Shown here piece by piece: positions 27,675-35,128 of a stretch of 64,000 bases of DNA (position 1 is the stretch's first letter; each line of letters opens with the position of its first letter). Below the pieces are notes generated by a model. The model was given only the letters and a program-made list of their open reading frames with translations. It made no database searches and had not been told where the DNA came from. The stretch lies in NCBI RefSeq assembly GCF_000012745.1, contig NC_007404.1, forward strand, positions 682,001 to 746,000, in the 5' to 3' direction. Made by a program: the position numbers and the translations under genes. This stretch comes from Thiobacillus denitrificans ATCC 25259. GTDB taxonomy: Bacteria; Pseudomonadota; Gammaproteobacteria; Burkholderiales; Thiobacillaceae.

Positions 27675-28904
27675 TTACTGGATGATGCCGAGGTCGCGGC
27701 CGTGGCGCGAGACCGAATCGAGCACCCGGTCCATGTCCGAAAGGGTGTGCTCGGCACAGAGGCTGATGCGTACGCGCGGCTTGTTGCGGGGACACGCCGG
27801 ATAGATCACCGGGCTCGCGAAGATGTCGTCGGCGTCCATGCGCGCGACCAGTTCGAACATCGTGATTTCATCGCCGAGCACGATCGGGATGATCGGCGTT
27901 TCGCTCACGCCGGTATCGAAGCCGAGCGATTTCAGCCCGCTCAGCAGGTGGTGGGTGCAGGCCCACAGGTTGACGCGCTTCTGCGGCTCGTCCTCGATGA
28001 TGCGTACGGCCCGGATCAGCGAGGCCGTGACCGACGGGCTGATGCTGGTCGAATAGATGAAGGCGTGCGAGTTGTACTTGATGAAGTCCATCACCTCCTT
28101 CGTGGCGCCGACGAAGCCGCCGATGCAGCCGAAGGCCTTGGACAGCGTGCCGGTGATGATGTCGGGCTCGTCGATGCCGAAATGATCGGCGGTGCCGCGT
28201 CCGTGCGGCCCGGCGACGCCGGTCGCGTGCGCGTCGTCGACCATCACGCGCGCGCCGTAGCGCCGCGCGAGCGCCATGATCTCGGGCAGCCGCGCAAAAT
28301 CGCCGTCCATGCTGTAGATGCCGTCGACTACGATGAGCTTGTTCGCCTTGTGTCCGACGTCGTTGAGGACGCGCTCGAGCGACGCCATGTCCTGGTGGCG
28401 AAAGCTGCGCACCTGCGCATGGGCGAGCGCGCACCCGTCGAGGATGCTGGCGTGCACGAGCTTGTCGACGATCGCGACGTCGTCTTTCGAGAGCAGCGCG
28501 CTCAGCACGCCGAGATTCGCCATGTAGCCGCTCTGGAAGGCGACGACCGTTTCGACCTGCTTGAACCATGACAGCTTGCGTTCGAGTTCCTCGTGCAGGT
28601 CGTTGGTCCCGTTGAGCAGCCGGCTGCCGCTGGTGCTGTTGCCCCAGTAGCGGATCGCCTCGACGCCGGCCTGCGAGAGGCGAGGGTCGCTCGCCAGTCC
28701 GAGATAGTTGTTGGACGACAGCATGAGCATCCGGCGCCCCGCGAAGACGACTTCACGTTCGCTCACGGCATCGATCTTGCGCATGGCCAGCGCGAGGTAT
28801 TCCGGTTTCACGCGGTTCAGTGCGCTGTGTTTCCTCGCGACAAAGGCTTTCGCAAACAAATCGCCATTGAGCATCGCGTCTTCGACCGGGGCTAAATCGT
28901 TCAT
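27675..28904 (-). CDS. PLP-dependent alpha-oxoamine synthase, serine-palmitoyltransferase-like
   Basis: Encodes 409 residues of fold-type I. Members condense an amino acid with an acyl thioester and release CO2 to give an alpha-amino ketone (BioF, KBL, ALAS, CqsA, SPT). Motifs: YLGLASDPR, GSRLLNGTNDLHEELERKL, SGYMANLGVLSAL, HASILDG, DDAHATGVAG, and the Schiff-base Lys in TGTLSKAFGCIGG. The C-terminus RISLCAEHTLSDMDRVL and RHGRDLGII, and the GSRxLNGT and HASIxDG patterns, look more like bacterial serine palmitoyltransferases than BioF. Biotin genes are absent nearby. The start ATG 28904 has AGGAGA. First gene of an operon with a YggS-like and a FemAB-like gene; a LuxR-type gene is divergent. 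Confidence 0.87.
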   Translation of the reverse strand: MNDLAPVEDAMLNGDLFAKAFVARKHSALNRVKPEYLALAMRKIDAVSEREVVFAGRRMLMLSSNNYLGLASDPRLSQAGVEAIRYWGNSTSGSRLLNGTNDLHEELERKLSWFKQVETVVAFQSGYMANLGVLSALLSKDDVAIVDKLVHASILDGCALAHAQVRSFRHQDMASLERVLNDVGHKANKLIVVDGIYSMDGDFARLPEIMALARRYGARVMVDDAHATGVAGPHGRGTADHFGIDEPDIITGTLSKAFGCIGGFVGATKEVMDFIKYNSHAFIYSTSISPSVTASLIRAVRIIEDEPQKRVNLWACTHHLLSGLKSLGFDTGVSETPIIPIVLGDEITMFELVARMDADDIFASPVIYPACPRNKPRVRISLCAEHTLSDMDRVLDSVSRHGRDLGIIQ

Positions 28905-29143
28905 GGTGGTCTCCTGTACGTCCTTCGGATGTTCGTGTACGTGTCCCATGGGCCCATGCGACGATGCTGAAATGTAGGAGTCCACACGGCAGAAACAATC
29001 TGGACATGTGGCCATCAAAGGGGGAGACGCGACCCCACCCGGATGGCTAGATGGAAACGCAGCCGACCTAGACGAATGGGACATGGTGAGCGGGTAGCAC
29101 AGGTGTTATATTTTTTTCAGGAGCTACGGTTTGACGGTCGCGC
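28905..29143. promoter_or_regulatory. divergent promoter region between the oxoamine synthase operon and the LuxR-type gene
   Basis: 239 bases with no gene. TGTACGT occurs twice on the plus strand, at 28915-28921 and 28936-28942, exactly 21 bases apart (two helical turns). A perfect 12-base palindrome CATGGGCCCATG lies at 28947-28958. An AT-rich run (TTATATTTTTTTC, about 29106-29118) lies just before the LuxR-type start. These are candidate operator and promoter parts; none is proven. Confidence 0.45.
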
Positions 29144-29941
29144 ATGGATGATCACGGCTTTCTGGCAACGGCGGACGGGCAAGCCCCGAGGGTCGCCCGG
29201 ATATTCGTCCTGGCGAACCCCGACTTTTATCTCGACGGGCTGCTCGCGGTGCTGGCGCGGTCCGCGCACATCCAGATCGTCGCATGCGTGAAGCCCGGGG
29301 CGGATTGCTGGAACGCCTTCGTCGCGGCCGAGGCCGACGTGCTGTTGATACACCGGCAGGCCGTCCTGGACGTGCCCGGCGGATTCTCCCGCCATGTGCA
29401 GCACGCGCCGAATCTCAAGGTCATCGTCTTCGGGCACGACATGCCGGACGAATTCCTGCTCAAGATCATCCGCTCGGGCGCAGCGGGTTACATCAACGAA
29501 CGAATGAGCGGCGAGCATCTGCTCACCGCCGTGCAAAAGGTGCTCGAGGGGGAACTGTGGGTCGAGCGCCGTATCCTGCAGCGATTGATCCTGCGCGTCG
29601 TCGAGCTCGAGGACATCATCAATCAGGCGATCGAATCGATCCGCAACGTGCTGACCAAGCGCGAGTCGGAAATATTCCGCCACGTCCTCGGCGGCCTTTC
29701 GACCAAGGAGATCGCCGGCGAGATGCAGGTGTCGGAGCAAAGCGTCAAGCTGCACCTCGGGAATATTTTCAAGAAGTTCGACGTGAGCAACAAACAGCAA
29801 TTGATCCTGCTCACGTTTCAACGGGTCTGCCCGGTGTCGAACGTGCTGCGCTTGTTCCAGATCGTGATGGACAAGCATCAGCTCGCGCAGGGCAAGCCCC
29901 CGCTGATCGAGGACCCGCTCTGGCGCGACGGAAACGGCTGA
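29144..29941 (+). CDS. LuxR/NarL-family transcriptional regulator with a degenerate receiver domain
   Basis: Encodes 265 residues: a receiver-like domain (about 17-135), a linker helix (about 145-168), and a LuxR-type helix-turn-helix (about 170-230; LTKRESEIFRHVLGGLSTKE, then SEQSVKLHLGNIFKKFDVSN). By alignment with NarL the phospho-acceptor Asp is replaced by His70 (DVLLIH) and the conserved Lys by Glu119 (GYINER), so ordinary phosphorylation is unlikely. No histidine kinase gene is nearby. It is divergent from the oxoamine synthase operon and may control it, by ligand or protein contact rather than by a kinase. The ATG at 29144 is the first possible start after an in-frame stop; the AGGAG at 29119-29123 is rather far. 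Confidence 0.87.
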   Translation: MDDHGFLATADGQAPRVARIFVLANPDFYLDGLLAVLARSAHIQIVACVKPGADCWNAFVAAEADVLLIHRQAVLDVPGGFSRHVQHAPNLKVIVFGHDMPDEFLLKIIRSGAAGYINERMSGEHLLTAVQKVLEGELWVERRILQRLILRVVELEDIINQAIESIRNVLTKRESEIFRHVLGGLSTKEIAGEMQVSEQSVKLHLGNIFKKFDVSNKQQLILLTFQRVCPVSNVLRLFQIVMDKHQLAQGKPPLIEDPLWRDGNG

Positions 29942-30090
29942 AGCGGCTGAAGCGGTCCTACGCGGGCAGACGCTGTCGGACGAGGGGCTGAGCGCTGGCC
30001 GGCGCCGACCGCCGTTTACGGCGTTCCCCGCGCTTGGACGAACCGGCCCGCTGCGCTAGGGTTGAGGGTATCGAGCAGCCAGGAGATCGC

Positions 30091-31815
30091 GTGCGCCTTC
30101 CCATCAGCCTGAAGATCTTCAGCATCACGACCGCACTCCTTGTGCTGATGGTCGCCGTCACCTGGCTCTCGGTGCTCAATTTCCGGCATCTCAACGGCCA
30201 GGTCCGCGCGCTTTCGGACTGGTACCTGCCGCTCGAGCAGCAGGTCGCGAGCGTCGAAATCCTGATCCGTCAGCAGATGGTGCACATGGAGCGGGTCATG
30301 GCCGGCATCGAAGCAGCGCGGCCCGACCCCGACTATCTGGCGCGGGAGTCGACCAGCTTCGATGCGCGCGGCGTCAACGCCGACCAGATCATCGATTCCT
30401 CGCTGCGCTTTCTCGCCGAGGCCGACGCCGAGAAGGCGATCGATCTCGACCGCGTGACGCTCGCCAAGCTGGCCGAGCAGTTGCCGGCGATCCAGACCGC
30501 GCGCCAGCAGTTCCACCGCACCTTCCGCCTGTTCCAGATCGAGGCCGAGGAAGGCACGCCGCGCTCGCAGAACCTCGTGCGCGACGCTCTGCTGCGCGAG
30601 AAGGACCGGGTCGACGTCGAGATCGGCAAGACCATCGAGCTCCTCGCCAAGCTCACGCAGGACACCGCTGCCGCGGCCAAGGCCGAGGAGGCGCGCGCGA
30701 CCACGCTGAACTGGATCGTGACCGGCGTCGCCACCCTGCTGGGTCTCATCTTCGCGACCTTCGTCACGCGCTCGCTCGTCGACTCGGTCCGGCGCCTGGT
30801 AGGCGGCACCCAGGCCGTCGAAGCCGGCGACCTCGGCGTCGAGATCCGCGTGCGCACGCGCGACGAGATGGCGACGCTGGCAAGCTCGTTCAACCACATG
30901 GTCCTCGGCCTGCGCGAGAAGGAGCGCATCCGCGAAACCTTCGGCCAGTACGTCGACCCGCGCATCGTCAAGAGCCTGCTCGACAACCGCATCGCGGCGG
31001 ACCGCGGGCAGCGCGAGGTCATGACCGTGTTCTTCTCCGACCTCGAAGGCTTCACGCGCATGTGCGAGGACCTCACGCCTGACGCGGCAGTCCGCTTCCT
31101 CAACCGCTACTTCGCGATGATGTCCGAGGTCATCCGCGGCCGTCAGGGCATCGTCGACAAGTACATCGGCGATTCCGTCATGGCGTTCTGGGGTCCGCCG
31201 TTCACCGACGCGAAAGGCCACGCGCAGCTCGGCTGCCTCGCCGCACTCGACCAGATGGCGAAGATGGACGCCTTCCGCGCCAGCCTGCCCGAGCTTTTCG
31301 GCGTCAAACACGGCCTGCCCGACGTCCAGGTGCGCATGGGCATCGCGAGCGGCGAGGTCACCGTCGGCAACATCGGCTCGGAAACCTCGCGCGGCTACAC
31401 CGTCATCGGCGACACCGTGAACCTCGCCTCACGCCTCGAGCAGGCCAACAAGTTCTACGGCACGCGCATCCTCGTCAGCGAGGGCACGCGAAAGCTCGCC
31501 GGGGATGACTTCGCCGTCCGCGAAATCGACAGCCTGCGCGTCGCCGGCAAGCTGCAGCCCGTGCGTGTGTACGAATTGCTCGGCATGGCGAACGAATTGA
31601 GCGAAGCGAGCCGGCTGGCCGTCACGGCGTACGAAGCCGGGCTCGCTCGTTATCGTGCGGAAGACTGGACGGCGGCTGAAGCGGCGTTCAGGGAATGTCT
31701 GGCGAAGGCGCCGGGCGATCGGCCCAGTGCGGTGATGCTGGCGCGGGTCGAGGCGTTCAGGAAAGCACCGCCGGTGGCCGGGTGGAAGGGGGTCTGGGTG
31801 GCGGGGAGCAAGTGA
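30091..31815 (+). CDS. HAMP-linked class III adenylate/guanylate cyclase
   Basis: Encodes 574 residues. Transmembrane helix 1 (about 7-30), a periplasmic sensor part (about 31-205) with helical heptads, helix 2 (about 207-228), HAMP (about 230-285), then a class III cyclase catalytic domain. Catalytic features: TVFFSDLEGFTRMCEDL with a metal Asp, VDKYIGDSVMAFWG with the second metal Asp and an adenine-type Lys, and TVIGDTVNLASRLEQAN with the transition-state residues. This suggests a working cAMP-forming enzyme, though cGMP cannot be excluded. The start is GTG 30091, with AGGAGA upstream; the in-frame ATG farther upstream lacks a ribosome site. A C-terminal tail ends with a TPR-like helix pair. 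Its 3' end overlaps the antisense higA frame. Confidence 0.92.
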   Translation: MRLPISLKIFSITTALLVLMVAVTWLSVLNFRHLNGQVRALSDWYLPLEQQVASVEILIRQQMVHMERVMAGIEAARPDPDYLARESTSFDARGVNADQIIDSSLRFLAEADAEKAIDLDRVTLAKLAEQLPAIQTARQQFHRTFRLFQIEAEEGTPRSQNLVRDALLREKDRVDVEIGKTIELLAKLTQDTAAAAKAEEARATTLNWIVTGVATLLGLIFATFVTRSLVDSVRRLVGGTQAVEAGDLGVEIRVRTRDEMATLASSFNHMVLGLREKERIRETFGQYVDPRIVKSLLDNRIAADRGQREVMTVFFSDLEGFTRMCEDLTPDAAVRFLNRYFAMMSEVIRGRQGIVDKYIGDSVMAFWGPPFTDAKGHAQLGCLAALDQMAKMDAFRASLPELFGVKHGLPDVQVRMGIASGEVTVGNIGSETSRGYTVIGDTVNLASRLEQANKFYGTRILVSEGTRKLAGDDFAVREIDSLRVAGKLQPVRVYELLGMANELSEASRLAVTAYEAGLARYRAEDWTAAEAAFRECLAKAPGDRPSAVMLARVEAFRKAPPVAGWKGVWVAGSK

Positions 31816-32165
31816 TCTTCTGATACTGAGGCCATCACGCTTCCTCCTGCGGATTCTTCATGCGGCCTGTTCCATCGCATGACATCGCGCTCGATCTGCG
31901 CGCCATGCTCGGCCAGGGCAATTTTCATGTCGTAGTCCGACTGCAGACCTAACCAGAATTCGATACTCGTGCCGAAGTAGCGCGCCAGCCGCAGAGCGGT
32001 GTCTGCAGACACGGCGCGGCGTTCGCGCGCGATGTCGTTGATGCGCGGTGCGGGGACGCGCAGGGCGTTGGCCAGCGCGTTGGCCGAGAGCCCCAGCGGA
32101 ATCAGGAATTCCTCGCGGAGGATTTCGCCCGGGTGGATCGGGCGCATGCCGTTCATGATGGCCAT
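31650..32165 (-). CDS. higA: HigA-type antitoxin, probably frameshifted near its end
   Basis: The first ~100 residues (MRPIHPGEILREEFLIPLGL, then SANALANALRVPAPRINDIA and TALRLARYFGTSIEFWLGLQ) are a classic HigA XRE-type helix-turn-helix antitoxin. The open frame continues 70 residues further, antisense to the cyclase end, with no antitoxin-like content. A one-base shift near 31870-31885 would give the usual short ending MEQAA and a stop at 31858-31860, so a frameshift is likely. HigA normally represses its operon and neutralises HigB. Here its partner is only a 3' remnant. Starting MAIMNG is from ATG 32165; MRPIHP at 32147 is another possible start. Confidence 0.75.
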   Translation of the reverse strand: MAIMNGMRPIHPGEILREEFLIPLGLSANALANALRVPAPRINDIARERRAVSADTALRLARYFGTSIEFWLGLQSDYDMKIALAEHGAQIERDVMRWNRPHEESAGGSVMASVSEDHLLPATQTPFHPATGGAFLNASTRASITALGRSPGAFARHSLNAASAAVQSSAR

Positions 32166-32177
32166 TGTCGTCTCCTG

Positions 32178-32303
32178 TCAGTGGTAATCGACGATTTCCA
32201 CGTCGTACGCGTTGCCGTTCTCGAACCGGAAGCAGATTCGCCATTGATCGTTGATGCGTATGCTCCAGCTTCCCTTCCTGTCGCCTTTGAACTTGGATCG
32301 ACT
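32178..32303 (-). pseudogene. higB: truncated HigB toxin remnant
   Basis: About 40 codons with the C-terminal half of a HigB/RelE-type mRNA interferase: SKFKGDRKGSWSIRINDQWR, then CFRFENGNAYDVEIVDYH. Complete HigB proteins have about 92 residues; the N-terminal half is missing and upstream sequence in this frame is a shadow of the Cys-rich gene. No start codon with a ribosome site belongs to it. It directly precedes higA as in functional higBA loci, so this is a decayed toxin-antitoxin pair. The RIND/RF active-region residues alone are not enough for toxicity. Confidence 0.82.
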
Positions 32304-32583
32304 ATTGGGGCACGCCCTCGTCGCCGTGGCACGTACACCCCGGCTCGTTGCTCGTCGTGCTGTCGCAACACACAATCTTGCCGGCACGGCAGCCGCAGAC
32401 GCCTTTGTGGGCCTTGCAGCAGTCGATCTGGGCGAGGCGGTCGCCCTTTGCACGGGCGAGGCAGGCTTCGGACGCGGCCGCTTGTGTAGCGAGCGCGGCA
32501 GGGGCGGGCGAGGTGTCGGCGAGGGCAGGCGCGCCGAGGCCGGCGGCGAATGCGAATGCGGCGAGCAGGGAAGTAATGCGCAT
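32302..32583 (-). CDS. small exported cysteine-rich protein
   Basis: Encodes 93 residues: a signal peptide (MRITSLLAAFAFAAGLGAPALA) and a mature part of about 70 with ten cysteines, grouped as SEACLAR, QIDCCKAHKGVCGCRAGKIV, CCDST and EPGCTCHGDE. The pattern suggests a periplasmic metal-binding or disulfide-rich protein. I do not recognise a named family. The start ATG 32583 has AAGGAGA. It ends directly against the broken higB gene, so its insertion or the deletion that joined them may have removed the first half of that toxin. Confidence 0.75.
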   Translation of the reverse strand: MRITSLLAAFAFAAGLGAPALADTSPAPAALATQAAASEACLARAKGDRLAQIDCCKAHKGVCGCRAGKIVCCDSTTSNEPGCTCHGDEGVPQ

Positions 32584-32615
32584 GGGGGTCTCCTTGGGAG
32601 CGAATAGCCCGGTCA

Positions 32616-33800
32616 CTATAGCGCCGCGGACGCCTTCGTATCCACACCCTTGAGCAGCATGCCGAGCAGGACGGCGGCGGCGACGAGGATGGCGGCCAAT
32701 AGCGTGAATGCGCTCGGGTAGCCCGCGGCGCCGACCAGGAAGCCCGTGAGCACGGGGCCGATCGACTGGCCGACGTCCATGATGGTGCGCAGCACGCCCA
32801 TCGACGAGCCGTAGCGGCCGTCGCGGGTCAGGTCCGCGACGAGCGCTGCGGTCGACGAGGTGACGGTGGCGAAGCCGAGGCCGAAGACGAGGCTCAGCAC
32901 CGACAGCCCCGCGAAGCTCGGGAAATACGGCAGCAGCGCGACGCTTGCCGCGCCGATCATGAGGCCGGGCAGAATCACGCGGCGGCGTCCGAGCCGGTCG
33001 GACACTTTGCCCGCGATGGGCTTGGCGAAGACGATGCTGACGAGCTGCACGCCGAGGATCACGCCGATCTGCCATGCCGGGATGCCGAGCGACGACGCGA
33101 AGAGCGCGAGGAAGGCTTCGATCGCGCCGAACACGAGGTATTGCGCGGCTTCGACCAGGCTCACGAGCATGATGCCGCGATCGCGGAGGACCGTGGCGAG
33201 GCTGGTCCAGAACTTCGGCAATTCGATCTTCGTCGCGGCAGGAGGCGCATGGTCGCGCAGCGCGAGGCCGACGACGAGCGCGAGGACGCCGCTGATCGCG
33301 CAGGCGATGTAGACCGCGCCGAAGCTTCCGAGCGAGATCAGCGTGCCGCCGAGAAACGGCGCGACCGAGCGGCCGACGATCGTGACCGAGGAATACGTCG
33401 ACAGCCGTTGTGCGCGGTCGGCCGTGTAGCGCTCGGCGATCGCGGCGCTCGCGACGGTGCCGAAGATTGCCGTGGCGAAGCCGTGGTAGAAGCGGACGGC
33501 CATGAGTTGCCAGGCCGTGCTGATGATCAGATAAAGAAAGGGCGCGGTGGCGAAAACGACCAGTGAGGCGAGCAGCACGCGGCGCTTGCCGAGCTGGTCC
33601 GAGAGCGCGCCTGCCGGGTAGCTGATCAGGATGCCGGGGATCGTCGAGGCCATGACGATCCAGCCGATTTCGGCAGGCGTCGCGTCGAGTGCCTGGGCGA
33701 ACAGCGGCAGGACCGGTGTCTTCGACAGAGTCGAGCTGAAGATCGCGAGACCGCCGACCAGCGCGATGAGGACGAAGAAGGAGGGGCGTGCGGACTTCAT
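32616..33800 (-). CDS. MFS transporter
   Basis: Encodes 394 residues with 12 predicted transmembrane helices. The major-facilitator signature lies in the first cytoplasmic loop (PAGALSDQLGKRRVLLASL) and its second-half copy (KPIAGKVSDRLGRRRVILPG). The second half begins after a central loop near residue 190 (DHAPPAATKIELPKF). The pattern resembles multidrug/H+ antiporters of the DHA1 group, but the substrate is not defined. The start ATG 33800 has no strong ribosome site. It is divergent, 49 bases apart, from the polysaccharide-pyruvyl-transferase-like gene, so the two may share a promoter region. Confidence 0.9.
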   Translation of the reverse strand: MKSARPSFFVLIALVGGLAIFSSTLSKTPVLPLFAQALDATPAEIGWIVMASTIPGILISYPAGALSDQLGKRRVLLASLVVFATAPFLYLIISTAWQLMAVRFYHGFATAIFGTVASAAIAERYTADRAQRLSTYSSVTIVGRSVAPFLGGTLISLGSFGAVYIACAISGVLALVVGLALRDHAPPAATKIELPKFWTSLATVLRDRGIMLVSLVEAAQYLVFGAIEAFLALFASSLGIPAWQIGVILGVQLVSIVFAKPIAGKVSDRLGRRRVILPGLMIGAASVALLPYFPSFAGLSVLSLVFGLGFATVTSSTAALVADLTRDGRYGSSMGVLRTIMDVGQSIGPVLTGFLVGAAGYPSAFTLLAAILVAAAVLLGMLLKGVDTKASAAL

Positions 33801-33849
33801 GGGACGATGGGCGCGTGTTATTCCCGACTGTAGTGCGAAAACGCAGGGT

Positions 33850-35097
33850 ATGCGAACAGACACGGAAATCGGCGGCGCGACGATGAGGGCGATGAAGACG
33901 GGCGCGCGTCCCGTTCTGTTCGGCGCGTTCGACCGCCACAATTTCGGCGATCTGTTGTTTCCCCATCTACTGGCGGCCCTGTTGCCGGATCAACGCTTCG
34001 TGTTTCGTGGGCTCGCCGCGCGCGACCTCCGCCGCTTCGGGGGTCATCGCGTCAGGCCACTGGCGTCGGGCTCGCCTCACCTCGTCCACGTCGGCGGTGA
34101 ATTGCTGACCTGCAGCGCCTGGCAGGCGGCAGTGATGTTGCGCGACGCGGGCGAAACCGACGCGCTCGTTGCGCGCTACGACGCACACCCGGCCGACGCC
34201 GCGAAATGGGCGGCCGACCAGCTCGGTACGACGCGCACGATGCCTTACGTCGCGGGACGCGCCCTGCTTGCGCCAAAGGGAAAGCTGATTTTCAACGCCG
34301 TCGGCGGCGTCGAATGGCACGCGCTCACCCCCGGGCAGCGCGAAGAAGTGAAGAACGCGCTCGAGGCCGCGGACTGGCTGAGCGTGCGCGACCATGTGAC
34401 GCAGGACGCGCTGCGGCGGGACGGGGTCGTCGCGACCCTCTGCCCCGACCCTGCCGTGATGCTGAGACAGTGCTTCGGCGCGAGGCTCGAGGCGCGTGCT
34501 CGCGGCGGCGCCGTGCGCGCCGTACGGGCGGCGTTTCCGCAGGGCTACCTCGCCTGCCAGTTCAGCGGCGACTTTGCCGACGAGGCGAGCCTCGACGCGC
34601 TCGCCGGGGGCCTTGGCGACGCAGCGGCGACAAGCGGGCTCGGCATCGTGCTGTTCCGTGCCGGCGCGGCGCCCTGGCACGATGACCTTGCCTTGTACGA
34701 GAAGGTGCGCGCGCGGCTGCCGCCGGGCCGTGGCCGGCTCTTCACCTCGCTGCATGTCTGGGACATCTGCGCGCTCATCGCAGCCAGCCGCGGAACCATT
34801 GCGAGCAGCTTGCACGCGCGCATCGCCGCGCTCGCCTTTGCCCTGCCGCGGGTCAGTCTGAGGAAGCCGCAAGCCGACTCGGGCCAGCCGGACAAGGTCG
34901 CCGCGTTCGCCGAAACCTGGGAGCCCGAGGGCTTGCCGCACGGCGTCGTCCCGGCCGAGATCGGCACCGCGACCGCGCGTGCGCTGGCAACGCCGGTCGG
35001 CGTCTTGCACGACAATACGGAGGCGGTTTGCGCCGCGTGCCGCGCGAGTGTCGCGCACTGGGCTGGCCTGCTGGGCGCGACGCGACTTGGGCAATAA
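33850..35097 (+). CDS. polysaccharide pyruvyl transferase family protein
   Basis: About 415 residues. The fold resembles PF04230: GAFDRHNFGDLLFPHLLAAL at the N-terminus, SPHLVHVGGELLTCSAWQAA, IFNAVGGVEWHALTPGQREE, the YLACQFSG core, and the C-terminal nucleotide-binding-like part LFTSLHVWDICALIAASRG and SLHARIAALAFALPRV. These enzymes move pyruvyl ketals to sugars of exopolysaccharide or cell-wall polymers; a true substrate is not shown here and no polysaccharide cluster surrounds it. Start could be ATG 33850 (AGGG just upstream), 33883 or 33892; I chose the first. Divergent from the MFS gene. Confidence 0.82.
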   Translation: MRTDTEIGGATMRAMKTGARPVLFGAFDRHNFGDLLFPHLLAALLPDQRFVFRGLAARDLRRFGGHRVRPLASGSPHLVHVGGELLTCSAWQAAVMLRDAGETDALVARYDAHPADAAKWAADQLGTTRTMPYVAGRALLAPKGKLIFNAVGGVEWHALTPGQREEVKNALEAADWLSVRDHVTQDALRRDGVVATLCPDPAVMLRQCFGARLEARARGGAVRAVRAAFPQGYLACQFSGDFADEASLDALAGGLGDAAATSGLGIVLFRAGAAPWHDDLALYEKVRARLPPGRGRLFTSLHVWDICALIAASRGTIASSLHARIAALAFALPRVSLRKPQADSGQPDKVAAFAETWEPEGLPHGVVPAEIGTATARALATPVGVLHDNTEAVCAACRASVAHWAGLLGATRLGQ

Positions 35098-35128
35098 TCC
35101 CGGCATCGCAAAACGACCGGCGCTCCAC

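Noticed and set aside
27675-28904. Calling the oxoamine synthase BioF or glycine C-acetyltransferase
   Set aside because: The motifs favour the SPT-like branch and no biotin or threonine-degradation genes are next to it; left as a family-level call.
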